Assembly (NCBI RefSeq): GCF_900302505.1
Contig: NZ_OMOJ01000010.1
Span: forward strand, 1-64,000
Length of the DNA: 64,000 nucleotides
Direction: 5' to 3'
DNA from: Pseudoprimorskyibacter insulae
GTDB lineage: Bacteria; Pseudomonadota; Alphaproteobacteria; Rhodobacterales; Rhodobacteraceae
Both the position numbers and the translations under genes were made by a program. Under the pieces are notes generated by a model, which saw only the letters and a list, made by a program, of their open reading frames with translations, was not told the origin of the DNA and ran no database searches. How positions within the stretch are numbered: the first letter of the stretch is position 1; each line of letters opens with the position of its first letter. Below, piece after piece: positions 47,830-57,455 of the stretch.

Positions 47830-47868
47830 TCGGGTCTCCTCCCTTTTGTCAGTTTAAAGATTTCTCGA

Positions 47869-48861
47869 TCACGCCAGAACTTCGTCCCGAAGAGCGAGTT
47901 GCGCGATTTCAGTTCCAACCACAGGGTCTTGAGCGGCAAGTGCCTCACCCAGGCGATTGTTGGATTCGATCAGGTCAACGGCCTGCAACATTCGGCGAAC
48001 GGTCCGAATGTTTGCTGCGCACTCTGCGACAGGGTCCAGGCCGGATGCGTCCGGGAAAGTGTCAAAATAGATGGCACCATCGTATCCGCCGCGTTTGACT
48101 TCGCGGAGCAGTTCCAGTGTCGCCTGCACATGCACCGCAGCCACCATCAGCCCGTCGTCGCGCTTGGCATATCCATCGTTCAGGTGCATCCCGAGCAGCT
48201 TGGAGCGCCGCATGATATGCGAGGCCGACAGTGCAGGCTGTTCATTTGCATAAAGCGAATGAGCGAAATCGATGGTTACACCCAGATTGGGCGCGCCGAC
48301 TTCTTCGATCGCCATAAGCGTTGTCGCGGCATCGGGCAAAAGGGAATAGGACCGCGGCTCATTCGGCTTATATTCGATCGAAATCTGGCAATCCGGGTCA
48401 TGAGCCGCAACTTCGGCAATACCCTCAATCTCGTCGGCCCAAAGCGCTTGGTAGTCACACTGAAAGCCATAGTCGAAACCGTCCTGGCCGAGCCAGAGCG
48501 TCATCATCGGGGCTCCCATCTCACGCGCGGCATCGATTCCCCTTTTGGTCAGATCAATAGCCTCGCGGCGCACGGCGCGGTCAGGGTTTGTGAAAGCGCC
48601 TCGTTTGAACGCCGGGTTGGTGTAATACCGCATTGCAAGCCCGGACACGCTCAACCCATTGTCGCCGACCATATTTGCGACATCGCGCGGTTTTTCCGCG
48701 ACATGATCAGGATAGTTAAGGTCCAACTCCGTCAGGCCATCGACCGTAGCTGCACGGGCGATCATTTGGGCCAAACTTGGCTTACCCGACAGATCCGGCC
48801 AGTAACTGCCAGCATCCGATGCGAATGAATTGATACGAGTGGCGAAGCGTTGTCCAAGCAT
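47869..48861 (-). CDS. Sugar isomerase/epimerase, xylose isomerase-like TIM barrel
   Basis: 330 residues of the AP-endonuclease-2/xylose isomerase-like superfamily. Candidate metal-binding residues are in ISIEYKPNEPR (Glu), VTIDFAHS (Asp/His), LLGMHLNDGYAKRDDG (His/Asp) and AIYFDTFP (Asp). First gene of the CUT2 operon, so it should act on the imported sugar before or after the PfkB-type kinase. Function at substrate level unknown. Confidence 0.82.
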   Translation of the reverse strand: MLGQRFATRINSFASDAGSYWPDLSGKPSLAQMIARAATVDGLTELDLNYPDHVAEKPRDVANMVGDNGLSVSGLAMRYYTNPAFKRGAFTNPDRAVRREAIDLTKRGIDAAREMGAPMMTLWLGQDGFDYGFQCDYQALWADEIEGIAEVAAHDPDCQISIEYKPNEPRSYSLLPDAATTLMAIEEVGAPNLGVTIDFAHSLYANEQPALSASHIMRRSKLLGMHLNDGYAKRDDGLMVAAVHVQATLELLREVKRGGYDGAIYFDTFPDASGLDPVAECAANIRTVRRMLQAVDLIESNNRLGEALAAQDPVVGTEIAQLALRDEVLA

Positions 48862-48956
48862 GTGATTCTCCTTGCTTCACAAATTATCGTAAGTTCGTAA
48901 AGTTGGAAAGATAAAAAGTGGCCGAATGGCAGACAGGCATGAATTTTCCTTATATA

Positions 48957-49427
48957 TTAGAGATTTACAGAGATGACTGGAGGCAAGTTGATGACCCCCT
49001 TGGTCAAAATGAAGCAGCCATAGGGGCCACTATCCGAGGTGCGGATCACACCGAAACAATTGCGCGCAGCCGCATAGAATTCGAAACGATCCAGAGCGCC
49101 CATACCGACATCACGACCTTCGATTTCATTAACCACCGACTGAATTTCACTAAACAGAGGCAATTGCGCCTCAGGGTCGCCAACAACCTTCATGCGCTGA
49201 ACCGGCTCAGGTATGAATGTATCCAGCGGCATCAGGCTGAGCAGCGCCCCGATTGCCGCAGGCAAATCCGACCCCGCCATATGCAGGACCTTTCCCGCAA
49301 CAGTGTGGCGGGCAATCTCTGCTGCCGGATGATTGACATCGCATAACAATACGCTGTCGCCATGCCCCATCGACATCAACATGTGAAGAATTTCGGCGGT
49401 CAGCCTTTGGTCAATCCCCTTCAACAT
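48957..49427 (-). CDS. RbsD/FucU-family sugar mutarotase
   Basis: 156 residues from the ATG at 49427, which shares one base with the permease stop (TAATG). Family features: MLKGIDQRLTAEILHMLMSM, GHGDSVLLCDVNHPA with the conserved His, and LMPLDTF. Interconverts anomers or pyranose/furanose forms of a sugar, which helps uptake or phosphorylation. Last gene of the CUT1 operon. The longer open frame to 49538 is permease antisense. Confidence 0.85.
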   Translation of the reverse strand: MLKGIDQRLTAEILHMLMSMGHGDSVLLCDVNHPAAEIARHTVAGKVLHMAGSDLPAAIGALLSLMPLDTFIPEPVQRMKVVGDPEAQLPLFSEIQSVVNEIEGRDVGMGALDRFEFYAAARNCFGVIRTSDSGPYGCFILTKGVINLPPVISVNL

Positions 49428-50341
49428 TACTTCACCGCCCCCGCAGCCATCCCTTTGATGATAAAACGCTCCAGCAATATCCCAACCAAAAGCAGTGGCA
49501 GAATTGCAGCAAAGGAAAGCGCGGCCATGGACCACCACGAGATGCCTTGCGACCCTGTTTGCGAGGCGACCATGACTGGCAAAGTATTTGCGTGGGTCGA
49601 GGTCAGAAGCGCCGCAAAGAAATATTCATTCCAGGTCAGAACCAGGGAAATTATGAAAGCAGACACCATGCCCGGCAAAGACAGCGGCAAGATGATCGTC
49701 AGAAAGGCGCCCCATATTGACAAACCATCAACCAGCGCGGCTTCTTCCAATTCGCTAGGGATCGCGGCGAATTGGTCCTTCATGATCCAAACAACTATCG
49801 GCAAAACACTAAGAGTATAGAGCAAGATCAAACCAAACCGCGTGTCCAGAAGGGCCATTGATTTGTACAGCACCAGAAATGGCAGCGCCAAGACGACGGG
49901 CGGCAAGATCAGCTGGCTCAGGAAAAAGAACGAGATATCATCGTTCTTCATGAACCCGAATTTATAGTCGAACCGCGAAAGGCCATAGGCAGCCGTACCG
50001 CCCAATCCAACAGCCAGCAGTGAGGCCGTCACGGCGATCACCGCCGAGTTGCTGAATCGCTTCAGGAACTCACCCCGAACCGAGGATGGCTCGGCGATTG
50101 TGTCGGGAGACAGTCCAAGTGATCGCCAGCCCAGCCAGTTTGGCTTGAAGTCTATCCAAGGCAGAATATGCCCCTTCATCACGTCGGGCGCCGTCTTGAA
50201 GGCTGTGGTCAATGTCCAGAAAATCGGCATCAAACAGACGAAAGCCCAAAGCCCAAGCGCTGCGTAAAGTGCTAGACGCCCAAATCTTCGCTTTACCGGG
50301 ATACGATCGGCAGGGTGGTCGTGAAAAATCTGAACACTCAT
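49427..50341 (-). CDS. CUT1 carbohydrate ABC permease, MalG type
   Basis: 304 residues with six membrane spans, N-terminal ALYAALGLWAFVCLMPIFWT and EAA loop (EEAALVDGLSIWGAFLTIILP). Pairs with the MalF-type permease encoded upstream; the two overlap by 4 bases (50338-50341). Confidence 0.9.
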   Translation of the reverse strand: MSVQIFHDHPADRIPVKRRFGRLALYAALGLWAFVCLMPIFWTLTTAFKTAPDVMKGHILPWIDFKPNWLGWRSLGLSPDTIAEPSSVRGEFLKRFSNSAVIAVTASLLAVGLGGTAAYGLSRFDYKFGFMKNDDISFFFLSQLILPPVVLALPFLVLYKSMALLDTRFGLILLYTLSVLPIVVWIMKDQFAAIPSELEEAALVDGLSIWGAFLTIILPLSLPGMVSAFIISLVLTWNEYFFAALLTSTHANTLPVMVASQTGSQGISWWSMAALSFAAILPLLLVGILLERFIIKGMAAGAVK

Positions 50342-51414
50342 GCGTCAGCCCCTTTCCAGCGATTGGTGAATTTGATCAGGCCAGTCATTCCTATGACAAT
50401 CACCACCAGATAGAACATCGCCAACATCGTCCCATAGCCAACGTTCGATCGGTCTCGATATTCGCGATAGATGAAACTGGTGACACTATCGGTCGCGCCC
50501 CCCGGACCGCCACCAGTGACGGTGATGATGATGTCAGCCAGCTTCAACTTGAAGATCACACGGATCAAAATTGCTGTGATCGACACCCGTGCCATTATGG
50601 GAAAGGTGATCTCGAAAAACCTACGGACACCTCGGGCTCCATCAACATCTGCAGCCTCGTTCAGATCCTTGGGGATCGCCTGCAGGCCTGCCAACAGCAT
50701 GATCATCATGAACGGAATATAGGTCCAGGCATCCATCAACATGATGGTCAGCTTTGCGATAGCGGGATCCCCAAAGAAGGTTGGATTGTCGACACCCAGA
50801 CTTCGCAGGAGCCGGGCGACTGGACCAAACCGGTTTTCCAGCATGGATTTGCCAATCATCCAGCTGACCGCAACAGGCGACAGCATCAGCGGCAAGAGAA
50901 ATGCGACGCGAAAAAATTTGCGCCCACGGATCTCGGCGTTCAGCATTAAAGCCAGACCAAAGGCGACGATGTACTCGGCAAGGATTGCAAGCACATACCA
51001 ACCCATATTGCCCATCGAGCGCCAGAAATACGTATCGCCGAACATTTGCTTGATGTTGGCGAGCCCGTTGAATTGCCGGCCGTCAGGATTGGCGAGGTTC
51101 CAATCGGAAAATGCAATTGTCAGCCCAAAAACCAGCGGAAAAAGCGCCAGCGATGCAACAAACAGAGCCGCAGGCAACACGAACAAGACCCGCTTACCTT
51201 GCTCCCCGCGCACGATCACCTGACTGGCACAAAGCGCAATCGCCCACAGGACATAGGCATATAGTGTTGGGCGCCAATTTGTGAGGCCGAGAGGCAAATA
51301 CTGCGCGGCAATCGTGCCAAGAAGCAGCAAAGACGCCGCCGCGTTCAGACCATAGCCTAAGCGCAGACGCCGGGCCGAATCCACCTGTGTCGCAACAATA
51401 TGAAGCTTGCTCAT
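50338..51414 (-). CDS. CUT1 carbohydrate ABC permease, MalF type
   Basis: 358 residues. An extra N-terminal pair of hydrophobic segments (about 20-60) precedes the core; EAA loop LNEAADVDGARGVRRFFEIT and core segments typical of UgpA/MalF proteins. Inner-membrane partner of the MalG-type permease. Confidence 0.9.
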   Translation of the reverse strand: MSKLHIVATQVDSARRLRLGYGLNAAASLLLLGTIAAQYLPLGLTNWRPTLYAYVLWAIALCASQVIVRGEQGKRVLFVLPAALFVASLALFPLVFGLTIAFSDWNLANPDGRQFNGLANIKQMFGDTYFWRSMGNMGWYVLAILAEYIVAFGLALMLNAEIRGRKFFRVAFLLPLMLSPVAVSWMIGKSMLENRFGPVARLLRSLGVDNPTFFGDPAIAKLTIMLMDAWTYIPFMMIMLLAGLQAIPKDLNEAADVDGARGVRRFFEITFPIMARVSITAILIRVIFKLKLADIIITVTGGGPGGATDSVTSFIYREYRDRSNVGYGTMLAMFYLVVIVIGMTGLIKFTNRWKGADA

Positions 51415-51483
51415 TACGGGTCTTTCCTAAAATCCAAGTCGGTGATGGCGTTGGGAGTAGCGCCATCACCGTGATTACAGCGA

Positions 51484-53136
51484 TCAGAGACCGAGCGACG
51501 CGCGATACAGAGCGATCTGGCTGTCGCGACCGATCTGGTCGGTAATCTTCTCCCAGGCTTCAGCGATAGCATCGCCGATAGCCTGCGCGCTCTCGTACTG
51601 GCCCGCAAACCCTTTGGCCAATTCGTCCTCGGCCGCCGAATAGTACTGGAAGATCCCCGGAATGCGCGGCTCGACCGCAGCATTAGGATGGTTATAGCTG
51701 TCTAGGTTCGACCCAAGGAAATCCTCGACAAAGGCGCGATCATAGCCAGCAATTTCCCATTCATCGTAGTTGAAATGAGACTTGCGATAGGGCTGGTATC
51801 CCGACGGATAGGCCGAGGTCCAAAGCGAGATGTCCTTACCGCCCAGATGAGCCGCAGCAGACCAAGCCGCCTTGCGCTTCAATTCGTCACCCGACACACG
51901 CGAGGTCACATAGATACCCCACCCAAGATAGGCCATGTTGGGGGATTCATTGTACCGCTCTTCCCATTCTTGGGTCTTCGAATTGTACACCCGGTTCGCG
52001 CCCGGCAGGATATCGAAACCGACGACATCACCGACAACTGAACTGTCCGAGGTCCGCGCAGAAGAACCTACATCACCCCACCACGTCAGCATCGAGCCGG
52101 TTCCGGCCAGAAACTGCTGGAAGGCAGTCGTGCCGGGATCTGCATTTATCTGATCGGCAGGATAGGCGCCGGGCGTCGCGATCAGGTCCAGCACATCCTG
52201 AATGGCCTGCACGAAAGCCGGATTGTTGACCCGCGGCTTCATCGTCTCGGGATCGAACAGCCATGCAGGATCGTCGGGATGCTTGGCATATGCGGTTGCG
52301 CGGTCTTCAAGGAAATAAAAGCTGAAGCCACCCCAACTTTTCATGGGGTCAAGGAAGCCATGCGCCGGCAAGCCGGTCAGCGGATCGTCTTTGCCGGCAA
52401 GGAACTTGGAATAGGCGTTGACCTGCTCCCAAGTCTTGGGAACCGACCAATCGGAACCGTCGCCTTCTTTGGCCCAAGCCTGTGCAAAATCAGCATTGTC
52501 ATAATAATCGGTCCGATACGAGAACGTGTGACAATCGCCATCCACGGTGACACGATAGGTCTTTCCATCCCAAGTCCCGACAGGAGCTTTGAGATAGTCT
52601 ACCAGATCGTCCATATCGATCGCATCTTTGACCCACTCGGGCATCTCATCCAACAAGCCACGACCAGCCGTATCCCCTTCGAAGGGCGCGCCCATTTCCA
52701 AGAGATCGAAATCCACCGTTCCGGTGGCAATCGACTGTTGCAGTCTGGCGTTATAGTCCCCCTGCGCCAGATCGATCCAATTGATCTTTGCGCCGGTGTA
52801 TTCTTCCCATGACGATAAGAACGCGCGGAATAGCACGTTGTGCAGGTTCTGGTTGTTGGTCCCCATAAAGGTAAGCTCAACACCAGCAAATTCGCCCGGC
52901 GCAACATTGGCTTTTGTCTGCCCGAGGCACAACGCCCCAACCTTGCGCCAGTCAGCCTCTGTCGGCGCGCCATTCCCGACGCCAGGGATTTGCAAAATCT
53001 GCTCGCGGACAGACCCAGCCTGTGCCAGCGCAAACTTTGGCATCGCCGCCAGCGCGCCGGTTGCAGCCGCCCCACGCAACATTGTCCGTCGGCTCATTCG
53101 CCCCGAGGTCATGGCTTTGTAAATATCTGTTTTCAC
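51484..53136 (-). CDS. Large CUT1 solute-binding protein with Tat signal
   Basis: 550 residues, longer than most CUT1 receptors (about 400-450). A Tat leader (MSRRTMLRGAAATGALAAM) indicates export in folded form. The core reads NNQNLHNVLFRAFLSSWEEY, IDLAQGDYNARLQQSIATGT, TAFQQFLAGTGSMLTWWGDV and AYPSGYQPYRKSHF. I recall similar long receptors in alphaproteobacterial polyol or glycerol uptake systems but cannot fix the ligand. First gene of the operon. Confidence 0.85.
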   Translation of the reverse strand: MKTDIYKAMTSGRMSRRTMLRGAAATGALAAMPKFALAQAGSVREQILQIPGVGNGAPTEADWRKVGALCLGQTKANVAPGEFAGVELTFMGTNNQNLHNVLFRAFLSSWEEYTGAKINWIDLAQGDYNARLQQSIATGTVDFDLLEMGAPFEGDTAGRGLLDEMPEWVKDAIDMDDLVDYLKAPVGTWDGKTYRVTVDGDCHTFSYRTDYYDNADFAQAWAKEGDGSDWSVPKTWEQVNAYSKFLAGKDDPLTGLPAHGFLDPMKSWGGFSFYFLEDRATAYAKHPDDPAWLFDPETMKPRVNNPAFVQAIQDVLDLIATPGAYPADQINADPGTTAFQQFLAGTGSMLTWWGDVGSSARTSDSSVVGDVVGFDILPGANRVYNSKTQEWEERYNESPNMAYLGWGIYVTSRVSGDELKRKAAWSAAAHLGGKDISLWTSAYPSGYQPYRKSHFNYDEWEIAGYDRAFVEDFLGSNLDSYNHPNAAVEPRIPGIFQYYSAAEDELAKGFAGQYESAQAIGDAIAEAWEKITDQIGRDSQIALYRASLGL

Positions 53137-53350
53137 AACGTTCCTCCTAGTTGGTCACCAAAGACCTTATCCAAACCGCCATATCGAACGGTTTTTGCGA
53201 CCCTCCTGCCGCATGGCAGGGCCTGCAATTACACGCCCTGTCGCAATAGCTATTCGATGCTTTATGGGTTGTCAAACTTTTGTAAAGTTGTGATGTTACC
53301 GCAAATCAATTCTGATTGACGATGCGACAAGGCATTGGGAGGACGCGCCA
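53137..53350. promoter_or_regulatory. Divergent promoter region of the CUT1 system
   Basis: 213 bases between the binding-protein gene (minus) and the ATPase gene (plus). Contains TTGTCA at about 53270 and a GTAAAGTTG motif at about 53282. The same GTAAAGTTG occurs upstream of the CUT2 operon near 48896, so one regulator might bind both. No boundaries can be fixed by eye. Confidence 0.35.
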
Positions 53351-54430
53351 GTGGTTAACATCACCATCAATAATCTTAAGAAGAAGTACGGCGAGATGCA
53401 GGTCGTACACGGCATTGACCTCGATATCGCTGACGGGGAATTCGTGGTGCTCGTCGGCCCGTCGGGCTGCGGAAAGTCAACGTTGCTGCGGATGCTTGCA
53501 GGCCTAGAGGAGATCACTTCAGGGACTATCGCGATTGGTGACCGGGTCGTGAACAACCTGCCTCCATCGGAAAGGGACATCGCTATGGTATTTCAAAGTT
53601 ATGCCCTCTATCCGCACAAGACGGTCGCGCAAAACATGGGGTTTGCCCTCAAAATGCGCGGCATGGAGGCCGCGGACATCACTGAACGTGTATCAAATGC
53701 CGCCGAGATTCTCGGGCTGACACCCTATCTGAATCGCACCCCTCGCGCCCTGTCCGGCGGCCAGAGACAGCGCGTCGCCATGGGGCGTGCAATTGTCCGC
53801 GATCCGGCCGTTTTCCTGTTTGATGAGCCACTGTCAAACCTCGACGCTAAATTGCGTGTTCAAATGCGGGGTGAGATACGGTCCCTGCAACAACGCCTGA
53901 AAACGACGACCGTTTATGTGACTCACGACCAAATCGAGGCCATGACAATGGCCGACAAAATTGTCGTCATGCAAGGCGGACAAATCGAACAAGTTGGATC
54001 GCCGCTTGAGCTCTACGACTATCCGGCCAACACTTTTGTCGCCAGCTTTATTGGTTCGCCTGCAATGAACCTCTTGAGTGGCGTGATTGATAATGAATCG
54101 GTCAGGATTGGCGCTGATACTCTTCCTGTGCCGAAGGGCATGTCCCTCCAGAATGGTCGCGACGTGACCTTTGGCTTTCGCCCTGAAGCCCTGACAATCA
54201 GCGACGACGGCGCCGGCCTCAAAGCAACCGTCGAAGTCGTCGAACCAACGGGCGCCGAGACCCATCTTGTTTTGAAACACGGCTCCGAGAAATTCGTCGC
54301 CGTCCTCCGGAGCCGAATTTATTGCGAGGTCGGCCAACAGCTTACAATCATGCCAAATACGGAAAAAACGCATCTATTCGACGCCACATCAGGACAACGG
54401 CTTGCAAATAGCGCAGAAGATCAGGTGTAA
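53351..54430 (+). CDS. CUT1 ABC transporter ATPase, UgpC/MalK/MsmK type
   Basis: 359 residues: Walker [12 protein letters not shown]-loop FQSYALYPH, signature [15 protein letters not shown], Walker [16 protein letters not shown], His-loop VTHDQIEA, and a C-terminal TOBE region ([10 protein letters not shown]). Divergent from the receptor/permease operon but the only ATPase for it in the window. GTG start. Confidence 0.92.
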   Translation: MVNITINNLKKKYGEMQVVHGIDLDIADGEFVVLVGPSGCGKSTLLRMLAGLEEITSGTIAIGDRVVNNLPPSERDIAMVFQSYALYPHKTVAQNMGFALKMRGMEAADITERVSNAAEILGLTPYLNRTPRALSGGQRQRVAMGRAIVRDPAVFLFDEPLSNLDAKLRVQMRGEIRSLQQRLKTTTVYVTHDQIEAMTMADKIVVMQGGQIEQVGSPLELYDYPANTFVASFIGSPAMNLLSGVIDNESVRIGADTLPVPKGMSLQNGRDVTFGFRPEALTISDDGAGLKATVEVVEPTGAETHLVLKHGSEKFVAVLRSRIYCEVGQQLTIMPNTEKTHLFDATSGQRLANSAEDQV

Positions 54431-54632
54431 CGCGGCATTTACATAAATTGAGACACCGAGGAAACAAATTCAATTTGTGTCGTCAAAGGTAATCCACCAG
54501 GCGCATTTTGTGCGCTGCGCCAAATTTGCGACTGGCAACACTATCGCCTCCAATAGTCCAGTATGCGTTTTGGACTGGCCCAAGATTCCCCATAGAATTC
54601 GCCCTCTACAACCTCCCTGTGGACGAACGACT

Positions 54633-54664
54633 GGCAGCACCGGTATTGCCGGTGCCGCCTTTTT
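54633..54664 (+). terminator. Intrinsic terminator
   Basis: GGCAGCACCGG, loop TATTG, CCGGTGCCGCC with one mismatch, then TTTTT. It reads on the plus strand and may end the CUT1 ATPase transcript or belong to a lost gene. Confidence 0.6.
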
Positions 54665-54797
54665 CCGAATGATCGATTGAACGGTCCAATATGTTCGCAA
54701 GACGAATCATCGCGTGACCTAAGTATCGGCAGGCATCCCCTGCCGGCGATCTCGCGGCGCTCCAAGATTTCTTCTTTGGCCCGCCGAATATAACATA

Positions 54798-54812
54798 TAT
54801 CGCTTGGCGATA
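54798..54812. promoter_or_regulatory. Short palindrome before Xre-like gene
   Basis: TATCGC-TTG-GCGATA, a perfect 6-bp inverted repeat 29 bases upstream of the ATG at 54841. Fits an autorepression operator for an Xre protein. A decayed relative is visible near 22800. Confidence 0.45.
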
Positions 54813-54840
54813 TTTCGCGTATCGTGTCCGTTTCGCGGGC

Positions 54841-55068
54841 ATGAACTTCCGGGACCGTGTGGCACAGAACATCCCGGACTTGATACGCGCCCGCGGCCTC
54901 AGCCAGGAGGAGCTTGCTCATCAGGCCGATGTGAGCCGCGGCCATATGGGCCAGGTCGAGACGGCCAAGTTCGCGGCCTCCTTCGAATGGCTGGAAATAG
55001 TAGCGCGGTCTTGCTTGCAATCAATGTATCTTCGGTTTCGCCTTTCTTCTGGCGGCAACTTCCGTTAG
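54841..55068 (+). pseudogene. Xre-family regulator, truncated
   Basis: 75 residues: MNFRDRVAQNIPDLIRARGL, then SQEELAHQADVSRGHMGQVE and the end of the five-helix Cro/C1-type HTH. The helix-5 region (TAKFAASFEWLEIVARSCLQ) then decays into an unrelated tail, so the 3' end is probably frameshifted or deleted. A second, more ruined relative lies at 22839. Confidence 0.5.
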
Positions 55069-55156
55069 ATAACGGCAACCAGTGATTGAGTTGCTGTATT
55101 TATGGGTTCCGTGGCGAAGAGAAATTCAGGCTGGCCTTTCTAGGGTCTGTGGACAT

Positions 55157-55486
55157 TCATCTTGACGCAATCAAAGCAGCGGCAAGGTTCCAACTGGTTG
55201 TGTAGCTGCAATCAGTTTTGTCGTAGCGTGTTGCTATACCTCTGAATTCCTTGATCTTCGCGAAGTAGTTTTCAATCAGATGCCGCCACTTGTAAGCTTC
55301 TGTGTCATAGTCGCGCTGGTGCTTGCGGTTCGTTTTCGGCGGGATCACGGCACTTGCGCCGCGCTCATCCAACTCTTCCAGAAGCCCTTTCGCATCGAAC
55401 GCTTTATCCGCCATGAGCGCGCCGAAGGAGATGTCCCGGATCAGCGGTGCGACTCCTTTCATGTCGTGCGCCTGACCCGGCAGCAA
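55157..55486 (-). CDS. IS427-type transposase, C-terminal frame
   Basis: 109 residues with MADKAFDAKGLLEELDERGA (second Asp), IPPKTNRKHQRDYDTEAYKW and the Glu in RHLIENYFAKIKEFRGIATR. The open frame extends upstream (to 55658) into RGGLTTKIVALVDALG, the piece joined to the N-terminal frame by frameshift. Confidence 0.82.
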   Translation of the reverse strand: MLPGQAHDMKGVAPLIRDISFGALMADKAFDAKGLLEELDERGASAVIPPKTNRKHQRDYDTEAYKWRHLIENYFAKIKEFRGIATRYDKTDCSYTTSWNLAAALIASR

Positions 55487-55539
55487 CAGAAAGCGGACCA
55501 GGTTGCCAAGCGCGTCTACCAGCGCGACGATTTTGGTCG

Positions 55540-55914
55540 TCAGGCCGCCGCGCGAACGTCCGATGGCCTGAGCTTGAGTCCCCCTTTTGCGCCGGTTGCC
55601 TTCTGGTGAACCTGAACGATGGTGCCGTCGATGAGTGCGTATTCAAGGTCGGGCTCACCGCTTATGGAGTTGAAAAGACTCTCGAATACGCGGGCTTTGG
55701 CCCAGCGGCGGAAACGCCGGAACTGACTGTTCCAGTTGCCGAAAGCCGGCGGCAAGTCACGCCATGGCGAGCCGGTCCGAACCCGCCAGAAAACTGCTTC
55801 CAGGAACAGGCGATTATCCTTTGCCGTGGCCCCCGCGTCGCCGGCCTTCACCGGCAGATGCGGCTCAAGCCGCTGCCATACACGATCCGTCACCACAAAG
55901 CGCTGCTCGTTCAT
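55540..55914 (-). CDS. IS427-type transposase, N-terminal frame
   Basis: 124 residues starting MNEQRFVVTDRVWQRLEPHL, DUF4096 region (WRDLPPAFGNWNSQFRRFRR), then the first catalytic Asp in EYALIDGTIVQVHQKATGAK. Completed by frameshifting into the next frame after about KGGLKL. Confidence 0.85.
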   Translation of the reverse strand: MNEQRFVVTDRVWQRLEPHLPVKAGDAGATAKDNRLFLEAVFWRVRTGSPWRDLPPAFGNWNSQFRRFRRWAKARVFESLFNSISGEPDLEYALIDGTIVQVHQKATGAKGGLKLRPSDVRAAA

Positions 55915-56050
55915 TCAAACCTCCATTTGGGAGGTTTGAATCAGAAATCAGACCCGATGGGAATCCTGATTGTCCACAGGTTCTAGCATGAATGCCTGGG
56001 CGCTACCTCAACTCAACCTCCGCGGCACACGCACCTCACCCTGAAAGAGC

Positions 56051-56290
56051 GTCGCGCCGGTGCGCGCCGAGCTTTTCGGTATCGAAAGGCTGGAGCAACA
56101 TGCCGCCTGCCTGGCCGAGGTACAACGTATCTGCGCCTCTACACCGCGTGTCGCGTCACTGCGCCAGCGACTGGACAATAATGCGACGGCTCTGCGGGCC
56201 ACCCGCAAGGCCTGTCCCTCAGAGTCGGCAGCGGGAAAACCTATTGTCCCCGCTGCCCAATGGCTGGTGGACAATTTTCACAGAGTCGAA
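56051..56290 (+). pseudogene. ndvB: Cyclic beta-1,2-glucan synthase, N-terminal fragment
   Basis: About 80 codons: VRAELFGIERLEQHAACLAE, then RQRLDNNATALRAT and KPIVPAAQWLVDNFHRVEG, which match the start of NdvB/ChvB/Cgs proteins (nearly 2900 residues when whole). It is cut by the IS end at 56291 and preceded by a TGA at 56042. Remnant of a large periplasmic-glucan gene. Confidence 0.6.
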
Positions 56291-57246
56291 GGGCTCTATT
56301 GCACAAATCGCGTGAGGGATTCATCTCGTGTATCCAGCGTAGTAGCTGGGATGTATGAGCAGACCCATACCGCCGACCTACAAGACCCGGAACCGGCCAG
56401 CCTACAATGAAGCGTTCAAGCGCCGGGGCTTGCTGACGATCTGATTTGACCCCGAGATGAGCTGGGACGCCGTGCCGACAGGCAGGCGTGGCCGTGAACA
56501 TTCTCTACCGCGATTCCAAGGGACCGTTGCACCTGCTGATGGACAGCACCGGGATCAAGGTCGAAGGTGAAGGCGAGTGGCACGCCCGCAAGCATGGCGG
56601 CCCGAAACGGCAGGTCTGGCGCAAGATCCACATCGGGATCGACGAAGAAACGCTGGAGGTCCGGGCTGTCGAGATCATAGGGAGCCACATCGGTGATTCG
56701 CCGATCCTGCCCGACCTTCTCGACCAGATCCCGCAGGACCAAGAAATCGGTAGTGTCGCGGCTGATGGTCCCTATGACACACGTAAATGCCACGATGCCA
56801 TTGCCGACCGCGGCGCCCATGCCGTCATCCCGCCCCGCAAGAACGCGAAGCTCTGGAAGACGATCACCGCCGGAGCGCTCGCCATTGTCCTCGGACCAAT
56901 GGCAGACAAAGGCTCGCCGCGAAACGAGGCCCTGCGCGCGGCGAAATACCTGGGCCGCGCGCTCTGGCGACCCCTCTCGGGCCATCGCTTCGCGATGCCC
57001 TGCCGGGCAGTGGATGGAGCGGATACCACCGCTGATGCCGCGTCGAGACAAAGATCCATTGTATGAAGTTGCTGGACCAGCGGCTCATAGCGCGGGAGTT
57101 CGACCGACAGGTAGCGGAACGCCAGGGTCCGCATCGCCGTCCTGAACGGTTACACCGCGCTCGGCATACCCGTCACGGAAGCTGTGGGATAACTCCGTCC
57201 GAGGAAAGGGGAAACTCGGCGCTCAGCCGATTTGTGCAACAGAGCC
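56291..57246 (+). mobile_element. IS5-family (IS903-like) element, decayed
   Basis: Ends GGGCTCTATTGCACAAATCG on the left and, inverted, GGCTCTGTTGCACAAATCGG on the right. The transposase starts near 56354 (SRPIPPTYKTRNRPAYNEAF), has a stop, lacks about 100 residues, resumes in ILYRDSKGPLHLLMDSTGIK and SVAADGPYDTRKCHDAIADR, and is frameshifted towards the end (MKLLDQRLIAREFDRQVAER). Inactive. Confidence 0.75.
56488..57066 (+). pseudogene. Transposase fragment of the IS903-like element
   Basis: Contains the first two DDE aspartates (LMDSTGIKVEGEGEW and AADGPYDTRKCH), and IPPRKNAKLWKT. After about residue 135 the frame changes to unrelated sequence, so the catalytic Glu is in another frame. 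Confidence 0.7.
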
Positions 57247-57455
57247 GGGCTGCGGGCCAAAAAATGTTTGCATCAACCTTCCGTCAGAACCGAGCGGACG
57301 CATTTTGTCAGTGGGACATATACGCCGGTGAACTCGCCGCATGAGCTGAAGTAAACCGCCAATTTCTCAGTATTAGGCAAAAACTTGACGATGCCGGGGA
57401 TTCCGTTGGCGGCTGGCAGCGCCTTTATGCACCCCTTCGGGACTGAATTAAACGC
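57247..57455. other. Junction debris before the catabolic operon
   Basis: About 210 bases between the IS903-like end and the promoter of the catabolic operon. I see no gene. It carries a short open run (MFASTFRQNRADAFCQWDIY) of no recognised family. Confidence 0.4.

Larger units (their letters stand above)
54431..54840. other. Intergenic debris with a terminator and operator-like repeats
   Basis: 410 bases without a supported gene. A segment at about 54594-54613 (TAGAATTC..CCTCTACAACC) resembles the iolC upstream region at about 1100. A strong terminator lies at 54633-54664 and a palindrome before the Xre-like start at 54798-54812. Confidence 0.4.
55143..55983 (-). mobile_element. IS5-family (IS427 group) insertion sequence
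   Basis: 841 bp in a CTAG target with TA on both sides (55141-55142 and 55984-55985). Ends GGGTCTGTGGACA and, inverted, GAACCTGTGGACA. It contains two overlapping transposase frames as usual for the IS427 group. Apparently complete. Confidence 0.85.

Noticed and set aside
46639-48828. A 729-codon open frame on the plus strand
   Set aside because: It is exactly antisense to the ATPase and binding-protein/isomerase genes of the CUT2 operon, which have clear motifs and signal peptide; the antisense protein has no family features and spans gene borders.
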